Shown: positions 1-7,451, counted from the first letter of the stretch. The stretch: DNA of 14,185 nt from Syntrophomonadaceae bacterium (GCA_007119335.1 SKPU01000262.1:1-14185); one strand, 5' to 3'. Translations and numbers: made by a program. The notes: generated from the letters alone by a model not told the origin.

Positions 1-2382
1 GAATCCTGGATGGAAGTCCTGCGTTATTTCAACCAGGTTACTTTCGGAATAAGTGACCCCATTTTCGGGGCTGATGTTTCTTATTATGTCTTCACCCTGC
101 CTTTTTACCGCTTCATTTACGGGTTTTTGATGATGACAGCGGTGATCAGCTTAATGATAGTGGCCGGTATATACTTGTTACTGAATCCACCCTCCCAGGG
201 CAAACAGGGCTGGATGCTTCCCCCCACCAAAGGGATCAGCCACCTTGCAGTGCTGTTAGCGATGATTTTCGGTTTAAAAGCCTGGGACTACCGGCTTAGT
301 CAGTTAGAGCTGCTTCTTTCAGATATGGGTGTCGTTTACGGCGCCGGCCATACCGATATCAATGCCAATTATAATGTTTTGATGGTCTTGATGTTTTTGG
401 CGGGGCTAATTGCCCTTGTTTTTCTGGCCAACATATTTTTGCGCCGCTACCGTCTTTTCCTGTATGGGATCCTGGCCCTGCTCGGGGTTTCCCTCCTCGG
501 AGGCGCAATTTATCCGGCAGCAATCCAGAACTTTATAGTTGAACCCAGTGAGTTTAGTTATGAAGAAGAATACCTGGAGTATAATATAGAATTTACACGC
601 GCTGCTTATGGACTCGATCAATTTGATTCCAGGCAGTATGATGCCGGCGAGGCTTTAACATGGGCCGATCTGGAAGATAATCCGGGCACGATGAAAAATG
701 TGCGTCTGTGGGATTATCGCCCTCTCTTGACCACATTTAATGAACTGCAGGCGATCAGGCCTTATTACCGCTTTGTTGATGTGGATATTGATCGCTATAC
801 AGTAAATGATGAATATCGCCAGGTTATGCTTTCAGCCCGTGAACTCGACAAGAGCCGGCTTGCTGAGCCAGCTCAGACCTGGATTAATATGCACCTGTTG
901 TACACCCACGGCTACGGAGTTGCCATGAGTCCTGTAAATGAGGTCAGTACAGAAGGCATGCCTCTTTATTTCCTAAGCGATATCCCGACTAGAGGCGACC
1001 TTGAGATAGATAATCCCTCGATTTATTTTGGCGAGCTAACCGATGATTACGTATTTACCAATACGGAAAGACCGGAATTTCATTACGCAACAGCTGAAGA
1101 AGAAAATGAATTTACCTATTATGAAGGCGATGCCGGGATTCCTTTAAATTCAATTTTTCGCCGGGCTTTGATGGCCCTGCGGTTTGGAGAATACAGGATT
1201 TTAATCTCTAATCAACTGGATAATGATAGCCAGCTTATATTTGACCGCAATATTCATGAAAGAGTGCGCAAAATTGCCCCGTTTCTCCGCTATGACCGCG
1301 ACCCTTATATTGCCCTAAATGATGGACGTTTGTTCTGGATTCAGGATGCATACACCGTAACCGATCGTTATCCCTATTCTGAGCCGTACGATAATGTCAA
1401 TTACATTCGCAATTCGGTTAAGGTGGTCATTGATGCTTATAATGGAGATGTTGAATACTATATTTCTGATCCCGATGATCCATTAGTGCAGACTTACAGT
1501 AATATATTCCCGGACATGTTTAGTCCCATGGAAGAGCTGCCGGAAGGCTTAATGGAAAATATTCGCTATCCGCTGGACCTTTTTCAAATGCAGGCCGAGA
1601 TGCTGCAGCTTTACCATATAACTAATCCAAACCAGTTCTACAGCCGGGAAGACCTTTGGAATTTACCAATGGAACAAGCTTTCGGTCAGGAACAGGAAAT
1701 GGAGCCCTATTATACAATTTTGGAACTGCCGGGTTACGATGAACCAGAATATGTTTTGATTCTGCCTTTTACTCCTGATCAGCGTAACAACATGATCGCC
1801 TGGATGGTAGCCCGCTGTGACCAGCCTAATTACGGTGATGTTGAAATCTTCAACTTTCCCCGGGAACGGATTATCCTTGGACCGAGGCAGGTCGAAAACC
1901 GGATTGACCAAAGCACGGAAATTTCCGAGCAGTTTACTCTTTGGGGACAGGTAGGTTCACGCGTGATCCGTGGTAACCTCTTGGTGCTGCCGATTAACGA
2001 TGCCCTCCTTTATGTTGAACCGATCTTTCTTGAAGCAGACACAGGTGGTCTGCCGGAACTGGCCCGGGTTATTGTTACCTATGACGAAACTGTAGTGATG
2101 GGCAATACGCTCGACGAGGCCTTGATCGGAGTTTTCGGAGAAATCGGCGAGCTGCCTGTAGATGTCCCGGCAGAAGATATCCCGGATGATTTTGACTTAG
2201 ATGATCCGGTGCCTGACGTGGATGTTGATTTGGAAGCCGAACTGGTCGATTTAATCCGGCAGGCCCAGGAAACTTATCAAGAAGCTCTGGAACTTCAGCA
2301 GGAAGGTGACTGGAGTGGTTACGGAGATAAAGTTCAAGAACTCGAAGAAATATTAGAAGATATGGCCAGGTTTACATCTTAA
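1..2382 (+). CDS. UPF0182 family membrane protein, 5' end outside the window
   Basis: The frame is open from base 1; the ATG at 10 is internal, because the codons before it continue the family-type sequence. About 793 residues are visible against roughly 900 in the family, so an N-terminal stretch with membrane helices is missing. Four hydrophobic segments fall in the first ~175 residues. A large, probably extracytoplasmic domain follows, with stretches I recognise from UPF0182/COG1615: DPIFGADVSYYVF, RLWDYRPLL, the THGYGVAMSPVNEV segment, IYFGELTDDYV, FLRYDRDPY and NYIRNSVKVV. An acidic, Pro/Asp-rich segment (about 2160-2240) precedes a C-terminal helical tail of the form GDWSGYGDKVQELEEIL, also usual for the family. 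The molecular function is unknown. Family membership is secure from sequence recall; the location is inferred from hydrophobicity. It ends 44 bases before the RNase H-PFK gene and may share its transcript. Confidence 0.93.
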   Translation, partial: ESWMEVLRYFNQVTFGISDPIFGADVSYYVFTLPFYRFIYGFLMMTAVISLMIVAGIYLLLNPPSQGKQGWMLPPTKGISHLAVLLAMIFGLKAWDYRLSQLELLLSDMGVVYGAGHTDINANYNVLMVLMFLAGLIALVFLANIFLRRYRLFLYGILALLGVSLLGGAIYPAAIQNFIVEPSEFSYEEEYLEYNIEFTRAAYGLDQFDSRQYDAGEALTWADLEDNPGTMKNVRLWDYRPLLTTFNELQAIRPYYRFVDVDIDRYTVNDEYRQVMLSARELDKSRLAEPAQTWINMHLLYTHGYGVAMSPVNEVSTEGMPLYFLSDIPTRGDLEIDNPSIYFGELTDDYVFTNTERPEFHYATAEEENEFTYYEGDAGIPLNSIFRRALMALRFGEYRILISNQLDNDSQLIFDRNIHERVRKIAPFLRYDRDPYIALNDGRLFWIQDAYTVTDRYPYSEPYDNVNYIRNSVKVVIDAYNGDVEYYISDPDDPLVQTYSNIFPDMFSPMEELPEGLMENIRYPLDLFQMQAEMLQLYHITNPNQFYSREDLWNLPMEQAFGQEQEMEPYYTILELPGYDEPEYVLILPFTPDQRNNMIAWMVARCDQPNYGDVEIFNFPRERIILGPRQVENRIDQSTEISEQFTLWGQVGSRVIRGNLLVLPINDALLYVEPIFLEADTGGLPELARVIVTYDETVVMGNTLDEALIGVFGEIGELPVDVPAEDIPDDFDLDDPVPDVDVDLEAELVDLIRQAQETYQEALELQQEGDWSGYGDKVQELEEILEDMARFTS

Positions 2383-2412
2383 CTATTTGATCAGGATTTG
2401 ATCAATAGTTAA
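2379..2412 (+). promoter_or_regulatory. Stem-loop covering the UPF0182 stop codon
   Basis: The two arms, 2379-2393 and 2399-2412, pair over 14 base pairs with one bulged T at 2386 and a 5-base loop. The stop codon TAA (2380-2382) lies in the left arm, and the ribosome binding site of the next gene begins three bases after the right arm. The stem is AT-rich and no T-run follows, so it does not look like a standard intrinsic terminator. It could stabilise or process the mRNA, or affect initiation at the downstream TTG. Confidence 0.5.
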
Positions 2413-2414
2413 TC

Positions 2415-2420
2415 AGGAGG
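2415..2420 (+). promoter_or_regulatory. Ribosome binding site fixing a TTG start
   Basis: A perfect AGGAGG is followed by six bases and TTG at 2427. This supports TTG as the initiation codon of the RNase H-PFK fusion. No ATG exists near this point in that frame. Confidence 0.85.
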
Positions 2421-2426
2421 GTTTTC

Positions 2427-4124
2427 TTGTCAAACGCCGAGTTTTATATTTATACCGATGGTGCCTGTTCCGGCAATCCCGGGCCGGGAGGCTGGGCTGC
2501 TGTAATCATGCACGGTCACTCAGTGCAGGAAATTAGCGGTCATGAGGAAAAAACTACAAACCAGCGGATGGAAATGAAGGCGGCTATTGAGGCGCTCCGC
2601 CAGATTCCACCGGGGAGCAAAGTTAAATTATACAGTGACAGCGCTTACCTGGTCAATTGTTTTAAGCAGGGCTGGATGAAACGATGGCAAATAAACGGTT
2701 GGATGACCAGTAAGGGAAAACCAGTTGAAAACCAGGACCTCTGGAGAGAGTTTTTGGAGTTGATTAAAATTAACGAAGTAGAATGGATTAAGGTAAAGGG
2801 TCACGGCGGTGATCAAATGAACGAGCGTTGTGATCACCTGGCCCGCCGGACTATGGAAAATCAAGGAGTGGCTAACTTAGAAGAAGAGCAGAAAATGTGC
2901 CCGGAAAGTGATATACCCGGTCAGGATCAAAAGTGCAGTGAACAAAGTGAAGAATCAACCCTTGATGCACATGAAAATACCTTTAAAAAAAGCATAAAAA
3001 CCGGGGTTAGTAATAACCGGCCGGTTCGCAGGTTGGGATTACTGACTGGCGGAGGCGATTGCCCCGGCTTGAATGCAGTGATCAGGGCTGTTGTTAAAGG
3101 AGCAGGCTATAATTATAATAGCGAGGTCGTCGGTTTTAATAACGGTTTTAAAGGATTGGTTGAAAACGATGCTTTTTTAATTGATGATTTCACCGTCTCA
3201 GGAATTATCAGCCGGGGCGGCACTATTTTGGGGACGTCCAACCGGGATAATCCTTTTGATTATCGGCCCGGAGGTTCTTCTGATTACCGTCAAACAGACA
3301 ATGACCGTTCCGGTGATGCGGTGGAGAACTTAAAAAAGTGGGATATTGAATGCCTGGTCATTATCGGTGGGGATGGCAGCCTGTTATTGGCTCACCGTCT
3401 TAGCGAGATAGGGGTGCCGGTGATCGGTATTCCGAAAACTATTGACAACGATTTACCCGCAACAGATGTTACTTTTGGTTTTGATTCAGCTGTTACCACT
3501 GCTACCGAGGCGATTGATAAGATTCATACCACTGCAGAATCACATCACCGGATTATGGTGGTGGAGGTTATGGGCCGTGATGCCGGATTTATTGCTTTGG
3601 AGGCTGGGATGGCCGGAGGAGGAGATATTATCCTCATACCCGAGCTGCCTTTTGATTACTCCCATATAGTTGAAAAAATTGAGGAACGTCAAGGCCGGGG
3701 AAAGAAATATAGTATCATTGTGGTAGCTGAAGGAGCTTACCCCGTGGGAGGAGAACCGCTATACCAGGTTAAAGGAGCGGTTAAAAGGTTAGGTGGTATT
3801 GGCTCGCAGATTTCACGAGAAATCGAGAATCGCACTGACATGGAAAGCAGAGCGACAGTATTGGGTCATCTGCAGCGCGGCGGCAGTCCCACTTCTTATG
3901 ACCGGGTCCTGGCTACTCGTTTTGGTGTCAAGGCTGTCGAGCTGTTCCAGGCGGAAAAATATAATGAAATGGTTTGCCTGAAGGGAACAAAAATTGAATC
4001 TGTCCCCCTGGGTAAAGCCGTAAGCGGTACCAAGCGTGTTGATCTGTTCAGCGAACAGGTGCGTGCCGCCCTGGCTGTGGGCACCTCTTTTGGCGCTCCT
4101 ATTAACGGTTCTTCCGGTGGATAA
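2427..4124 (+). CDS. RNase HI fused to 6-phosphofructokinase in one reading frame
   Basis: This is a 565-residue protein with two complete enzymes. Residues 1-146 are RNase HI, which cuts the RNA strand of RNA:DNA hybrids. YTDGACSGNPGPGG carries D11, with E49 in NQRMEMKAA, D71 in YSDSAY, and H126 and D136 in VKGHGGDQMNERCDHLAR, so all catalytic positions are present. Residues ~147-201 form a Glu/Gln/Ser-rich linker. Residues ~202-565 are phosphofructokinase of glycolysis: GGGDCPG (208-214), GGDGS (314-318), PKTIDND (336-342) with the presumed catalytic Asp340, MGR (382-384) and LGHLQRGGSP (479-488). Gly317 at the E. coli 104 position argues for ATP as donor. Lys337 at the 124 position is typical of the PPi/ATP 'group III' PFKs rather than the E. 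coli type. No stop or frame change lies between the domains. An internal ATG at 2895 follows a weak purine run (2881-2889), so a separate PFK product cannot be excluded. I know of no described fusion of these two enzymes. Confidence 0.9.
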   Translation: MSNAEFYIYTDGACSGNPGPGGWAAVIMHGHSVQEISGHEEKTTNQRMEMKAAIEALRQIPPGSKVKLYSDSAYLVNCFKQGWMKRWQINGWMTSKGKPVENQDLWREFLELIKINEVEWIKVKGHGGDQMNERCDHLARRTMENQGVANLEEEQKMCPESDIPGQDQKCSEQSEESTLDAHENTFKKSIKTGVSNNRPVRRLGLLTGGGDCPGLNAVIRAVVKGAGYNYNSEVVGFNNGFKGLVENDAFLIDDFTVSGIISRGGTILGTSNRDNPFDYRPGGSSDYRQTDNDRSGDAVENLKKWDIECLVIIGGDGSLLLAHRLSEIGVPVIGIPKTIDNDLPATDVTFGFDSAVTTATEAIDKIHTTAESHHRIMVVEVMGRDAGFIALEAGMAGGGDIILIPELPFDYSHIVEKIEERQGRGKKYSIIVVAEGAYPVGGEPLYQVKGAVKRLGGIGSQISREIENRTDMESRATVLGHLQRGGSPTSYDRVLATRFGVKAVELFQAEKYNEMVCLKGTKIESVPLGKAVSGTKRVDLFSEQVRAALAVGTSFGAPINGSSGG

Positions 4125-4126
4125 TT

Positions 4127-4954
4127 TTAAATAAAGGGCTCGGTGGCTATATTAATATAAATCATCAGCCCCGTAAAAATCAGGATGGTTATCGCAGCTG
4201 TAAGATCTGCCCTGCTTATGTGCAGGGTTTTCATTTTTGTTCTTCCTTTACCCCCGGTATAGCTTCGTGATTCCATGGCGATGATAAGTTCTTCAGCTCG
4301 TTTAAAAGCGCTTACGAAAAGGGGTAGGAAAACGGGGAAAATCTTTTTAGTTTTTTGTATAAAATTGCCTTGATCGAAAGCCACGCCTCGAGCCATCTGG
4401 GCCTTGATTATTTTTTCCAGTTCTTCAGCCAGAATCATTACAAAGCGCAGAGCAATGACCAGGGTCATGACCAGTTCCTGAGACGGAACGCCAACCTTTC
4501 GCAGCGGGTTGAGCAGATTTTCTAAACCGTCGGTCAGGCTGACCACAGAGGTTGTCAGGGTCAGCAGGGTTGTAACCGTAAACAGGAAAAGCACACGCAG
4601 TATAATCAGGTTGCCCATGTGCAATCCTGCTTCTGTTGCTTCAAAAATCCACCAATTAAAAAGGACTAGCGTATCTGAGTCTCTAAAAAGAAACAGCTGG
4701 AAAATCCACATGAGCAAGAGGACCGGTAGCATCGGCTTCAATCCGCGGAGAGCGTAGCCCATTGGAATAGCAGAAATCACGATAATCATTGCGATGAAAA
4801 AGGCAACGGCTGCGTAAGCTATGTATGATCTTGATAAAAGGAGCATGACGATTAAGATTGTGGCCGCAATAATTTTGGTTCGCGGATCGAGGCGGTGAAT
4901 GATAGTTTCTCCGGGCAGGTAAACGCCGAGGGTAATATTTTTAGTCAGTTCCAC
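4127..4954 (-). CDS. ecfT: EcfT, transmembrane coupling protein of an ECF vitamin transporter
   Basis: The protein has 275 residues and belongs to the CbiQ/EcfT family, the membrane scaffold that links the substrate-binding S component to the EcfA ATPases. The N-terminal region holds several hydrophobic helices (about 28-135). The C-terminal half has the two cytoplasmic coupling motifs: AQMARG (185-190) is canonical. The second, AMESRSY (226-232), has Ser where Ala is usual in AMEAR-type motifs. A last hydrophobic helix spans about 250-268. The start is GTG at 4954; its G is also the last base of the upstream EcfA2 stop codon TAG, so translation is probably coupled. The gene ends 2 bases from the stop of the convergent RNase H-PFK gene, with no visible terminator between them. 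Confidence 0.92.
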   Translation of the reverse strand: MELTKNITLGVYLPGETIIHRLDPRTKIIAATILIVMLLLSRSYIAYAAVAFFIAMIIVISAIPMGYALRGLKPMLPVLLLMWIFQLFLFRDSDTLVLFNWWIFEATEAGLHMGNLIILRVLFLFTVTTLLTLTTSVVSLTDGLENLLNPLRKVGVPSQELVMTLVIALRFVMILAEELEKIIKAQMARGVAFDQGNFIQKTKKIFPVFLPLFVSAFKRAEELIIAMESRSYTGGKGRTKMKTLHISRADLTAAITILIFTGLMIYINIATEPFI

Positions 4955-5820
4955 TAATGATGCGCCCCCTTTTCCTGCAAAGCGGCAGCAATTGCTTCAA
5001 TAGCCTCATCAACACTCAAAATGCCATTTGGGAGGTGGAAGCCCGCAGAACGCAAATTTTCTAAAGCTACAGTTACTTCCGGCAGTTCCAGTCCGATTGA
5101 GCGGAGTTCTTCGGTTCGGGCAAAAACATTTCTGGTCAGATCATCCATTTTAATCATGCCTTGATCGATCACTATGATCCGTTCAGCCAGTAAAGCTACT
5201 TCATCCATGCTGTTGCTGATAAATAGAATTGTGATCTTCTGGTTCTGGTGCAAATCTTTAATTACATTTAGAATTTCTTCTCGCCCGCGTGGATCGAGGC
5301 CGGCCGTTATATCATCGAGGACAAGCACCTTGGGCCGGCAGGCTAATACACCGGCAATAGCCGCTCTCCTTTTTTGCCCTCCGCTTAAAGCAAAGATATC
5401 GCGGTTACGAAAAGTATCAAAATCAAGGCCAACCTGGTGCATTGACTCCTGTACAAGCTTATCGATTTCTGTCCGGTGGAGTTTTTGATGAGAAGGACCA
5501 AAAGCAATATCTTCGCCTACTGTAGGAGCAAAAAGCTGGTAATCAGGGTTTTGAAAAACATAACCGACCCTGTGACGGAGTTTGACCAAGTCAGTTTTTT
5601 TATCAGCAGTGTCCTCATTGTCTATCAATATTTTGCCCTGTTTGGGGATATGGAGGGCATTAAAATGCTGAGCCAGGGTTGTTTTACCGGAACGCGTCGG
5701 ACCGATAATTCCCACGAACTGGCTGTCTTTGATTGACAGGCTGATATTGTGGAGGACTTTATGCTCAAAGGGGGTCCCAATTTTATAGCTGTGACTAAGG
5801 TTGATTACTTCAATTGGCAT
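4954..5820 (-). CDS. ecfA2: EcfA2-type ATPase of an ECF transporter with altered catalytic residues
   Basis: The protein has 288 residues and is an ABC ATPase of the CbiO/EcfA family; it pairs with EcfA1 to power vitamin uptake through EcfT. The Q-loop segment VFQNPDYQLF and the signature LSGGQKRRAAIAGVLA (145-160) are intact, and the RR form resembles EcfA2 proteins. Three catalytic positions deviate. Walker A reads GPTRSGKT, with Arg43 in place of the second Gly. Walker B reads VLVLDDITAGLDP, with Asp170 in place of the catalytic Glu. The switch His is Asn203 (ISNSMDE). I checked all three codons on the minus strand. Its own ATP-hydrolysis site is therefore probably weak, while its signature can serve EcfA1's site. 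The gene overlaps ecfA1 by 16 bases. AAGGAG at 5835-5840 is 14 bases from the ATG, so initiation may rely on coupling. Confidence 0.92.
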   Translation of the reverse strand: MPIEVINLSHSYKIGTPFEHKVLHNISLSIKDSQFVGIIGPTRSGKTTLAQHFNALHIPKQGKILIDNEDTADKKTDLVKLRHRVGYVFQNPDYQLFAPTVGEDIAFGPSHQKLHRTEIDKLVQESMHQVGLDFDTFRNRDIFALSGGQKRRAAIAGVLACRPKVLVLDDITAGLDPRGREEILNVIKDLHQNQKITILFISNSMDEVALLAERIIVIDQGMIKMDDLTRNVFARTEELRSIGLELPEVTVALENLRSAGFHLPNGILSVDEAIEAIAAALQEKGAHH

Positions 5821-6656
5821 AAGCTGTTGATGAGCTCCTTGGTATGAATAATGTCAGTTGCAATATCGAAACCTTCCAGCTTTAATCCTGCTGCCAGTTG
5901 GGAAGCTACAGGATAGTCAAGCCCCATTTTGTGTAATTGCTCTTTTTGGTGTTCACTTTGACAAAAGATTTGATGGGGTGTTCCCTGCATTTTAACAGAG
6001 CCTTGATCCATCACAATCATTCTGTCGCAATAAATAACTTCATTCATAAAGTGGGTTAGCAAAACAATGGTGATGCCCTCTTCCCGGTTTAGCCGAACTA
6101 TACTTTCCAAAACATCCCGGCGTCCGCGGGGGTCAAGGTGAGCAGTTGGCTCATCTAGAACAATGCAGTCGGGTTTCATAGCTAAAACACCAGCAATTGC
6201 TACCTGCTGTTTTTGACCTTCTGACAGATTATGGAGCGGCTCCCGGCGATGTTCTTCTATTTTTAGAGTATTTAGAGCCCACTCAACTCTCTCAATTATT
6301 TCAGTTTGCGGTAGGCCGAGATTTTCCGGGCCAAAAGCGATATCTTCCTCTACAATACTGCTTACTAATTGGTTGTCTGGGTTTTGAAAAACCATCCCGA
6401 CAATTTTACGGATCTCTCTGATATTCTCTTTAAGATTGGTGGACATTCCACCTGCTAACACAGAACCTGTGGTTGGCGTGAGTAGACCATTAAAATGCCG
6501 GGCCAGAGTTGACTTGCCCGATCCGTTTTGGCCGGTTATAGCTATTATTTCTCCCTGCCAGACTGCAATATTTACATCTTCTAGAGCTTTTACTTCTTCT
6601 TTGGTTCCGGCTTTGTAGCAGTAAGAAAGATTGATTGTTTCAATAAGCTTATTCAA
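5805..6656 (-). CDS. ecfA1: EcfA1-type ATPase of an ECF transporter
   Basis: The protein has 283 residues and is an ABC ATPase of the CbiO/EcfA family; it forms the heterodimer with EcfA2. Walker A GQNGSGKST (42-50), the Q-loop segment VFQNPDNQLV (89-98), Walker B CIVLDEPTAHLDP with Asp168 and Glu169, and the switch His202 (LLTHFMNE) are all canonical. The signature is LSEGQ (144-148), with Glu146 in place of the first Gly of LSGGQ. In the head-to-tail dimer this signature faces EcfA2's altered Walker motifs. The start is TTG at 6656, ten bases after GGAG (6667-6670); no better start is visible in frame. It lies 18 bases after the S-component stop and overlaps ecfA2 by 16 bases, so the genes form one operon. 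Confidence 0.92.
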   Translation of the reverse strand: MNKLIETINLSYCYKAGTKEEVKALEDVNIAVWQGEIIAITGQNGSGKSTLARHFNGLLTPTTGSVLAGGMSTNLKENIREIRKIVGMVFQNPDNQLVSSIVEEDIAFGPENLGLPQTEIIERVEWALNTLKIEEHRREPLHNLSEGQKQQVAIAGVLAMKPDCIVLDEPTAHLDPRGRRDVLESIVRLNREEGITIVLLTHFMNEVIYCDRMIVMDQGSVKMQGTPHQIFCQSEHQKEQLHKMGLDYPVASQLAAGLKLEGFDIATDIIHTKELINSLCQLK

Positions 6657-6674
6657 GTGATCGCAGCTCCATTT

Positions 6675-7295
6675 TTAGTTTTTATCTTCAGCTGTTCTGA
6701 TTCTCTGGATGCCTTTGACCAGGATAACTGTCAGTAAAGAGGCAATGATCAATTCAGGTACCCCGTGCAGCACACCGATAGATATGGAAACTTCTGATGG
6801 CAAATAACCCCGCCAGGTAGCCATACTCAAAACTAATACCGTATTAGTGGCTGAGCCAAAAGCTCCGCCCAGTATTAAAGGCAGATAATTGTTCAGTTTT
6901 TCTAAACTACCGGACAGCCCGGGCGACATGGAGGCCTTAATTTTTTGCAAAGGCCCTGTAAACAAATGACCCAGTACGTTATTAAGTTTTATCGTCAACA
7001 TGTAAACAAGGTAGGAGATAACACCGATAAAAAGGCGGGGCAAGATCGAAACCAGGGGGTCGGCGAAAAAAGGAGCGCCGGGCTGTAGAAAACTAAACAG
7101 GCCGAAGATAGCGCCGGTGATTATTCCAACCACCGGGCCTTCCAGAATACCACCCAGAATGACCGGGATATGCATAATTGTGGCATGCCCGGCCGGAGTG
7201 GGAACCGGAATAAAACCCAGCCTGGTCACTCCCAGTAAAATAGCGATAGCACCAAGGATTCCCGATATAACGATTTTACGAACAGATAAACTCAT
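6675..7295 (-). CDS. ECF transporter S component (substrate-binding membrane protein), substrate unknown
   Basis: The protein has 206 residues and about six hydrophobic helices. It resembles integral-membrane S components (the ECF_trnsprt type), with TIMHIPVILGGILEGP followed by a Gly-rich helix and PLVSILPRLFIG. The first helix has GxxxA (Gly12, Ala16) where many S components carry the AxxxA motif that contacts EcfT. A charged and Ser/Pro-rich loop of about 30 residues (near 113-140) separates the two halves. It is the first gene of the operon with EcfA1, EcfA2 and EcfT, which suggests a dedicated rather than shared transporter. The ligand, probably a vitamin or similar micronutrient, cannot be read from the sequence. 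The ATG at 7295 is preceded by AGGAGG at 7308-7313, with a rather long gap of 12 bases. Confidence 0.85.
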   Translation of the reverse strand: MSLSVRKIVISGILGAIAILLGVTRLGFIPVPTPAGHATIMHIPVILGGILEGPVVGIITGAIFGLFSFLQPGAPFFADPLVSILPRLFIGVISYLVYMLTIKLNNVLGHLFTGPLQKIKASMSPGLSGSLEKLNNYLPLILGGAFGSATNTVLVLSMATWRGYLPSEVSISIGVLHGVPELIIASLLTVILVKGIQRIRTAEDKN

Positions 7296-7416
7296 TTTGC
7301 TGCAGCGCCTCCTGTGGATAATGTATTGGACCAGGTTAAGTTTCTACACAGTTCAAAGTAATCCTTCACTAAGGACGCTTTAATTTTGTGATTATCAAGA
7401 TTTTATTGCGATAACC
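7296..7416 (-). promoter_or_regulatory. Possible structured mRNA leader of the ECF transporter operon
   Basis: This is the stretch between the predicted transcription start and the S-component ATG, read on the minus strand. TCCTT-AGTG-AAGGA forms a 5-bp hairpin (7362-7375). CTGTG (7347-7351) can pair with CACAG (7312-7316), which overlaps the first bases of the AGGAGG site. ATTGG at the 5' end (7415-7419) can pair with CCAAT (7325-7329). Vitamin transporter leaders often hold riboswitches, but I do not recognise TPP, FMN, cobalamin, folate or preQ1 consensus elements here. The regulatory role is inferred. Confidence 0.3.
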
Positions 7417-7422
7417 AATAAT

Positions 7423-7451
7423 ATTATACTATTTTTAGAAGGAATAGTTAA
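7423..7451 (-). promoter_or_regulatory. Promoter of the ECF transporter operon
   Basis: On the minus strand the -35 box TTAACT (7446-7451) is followed by a 17-base spacer and a perfect -10 box TATAAT (7423-7428). This predicts transcription starting near 7416. The -35 matches the vegetative consensus at four of six positions. The imperfect repeat GATTATC (7390-7396) / GATAACC (7410-7416) lies just downstream and could be an operator, but is unproven. Confidence 0.65.
7425..7430 (+). promoter_or_regulatory. Possible -10 box of the divergent lipoprotein transcript
   Basis: TATACT on the plus strand matches the vegetative -10 box at five of six positions, but the hexamer 17 bases upstream (TTTATT) is a weak -35. 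It overlaps the minus-strand -10 box of the ECF operon, so the two promoters, if both real, would compete for polymerase. Confidence 0.3.

Noticed and set aside
10..12. ATG at 10 as the true UPF0182 start
   Set aside because: The frame is open to base 1, no ribosome binding site is visible, and the family has more N-terminal sequence, so the gene is cut by the window edge.
7296..7416. A known vitamin riboswitch in the ECF leader
   Set aside because: No recognisable conserved core of TPP, FMN, cobalamin, folate, preQ1 or T-box elements is present, so only a generic structured leader is reported.
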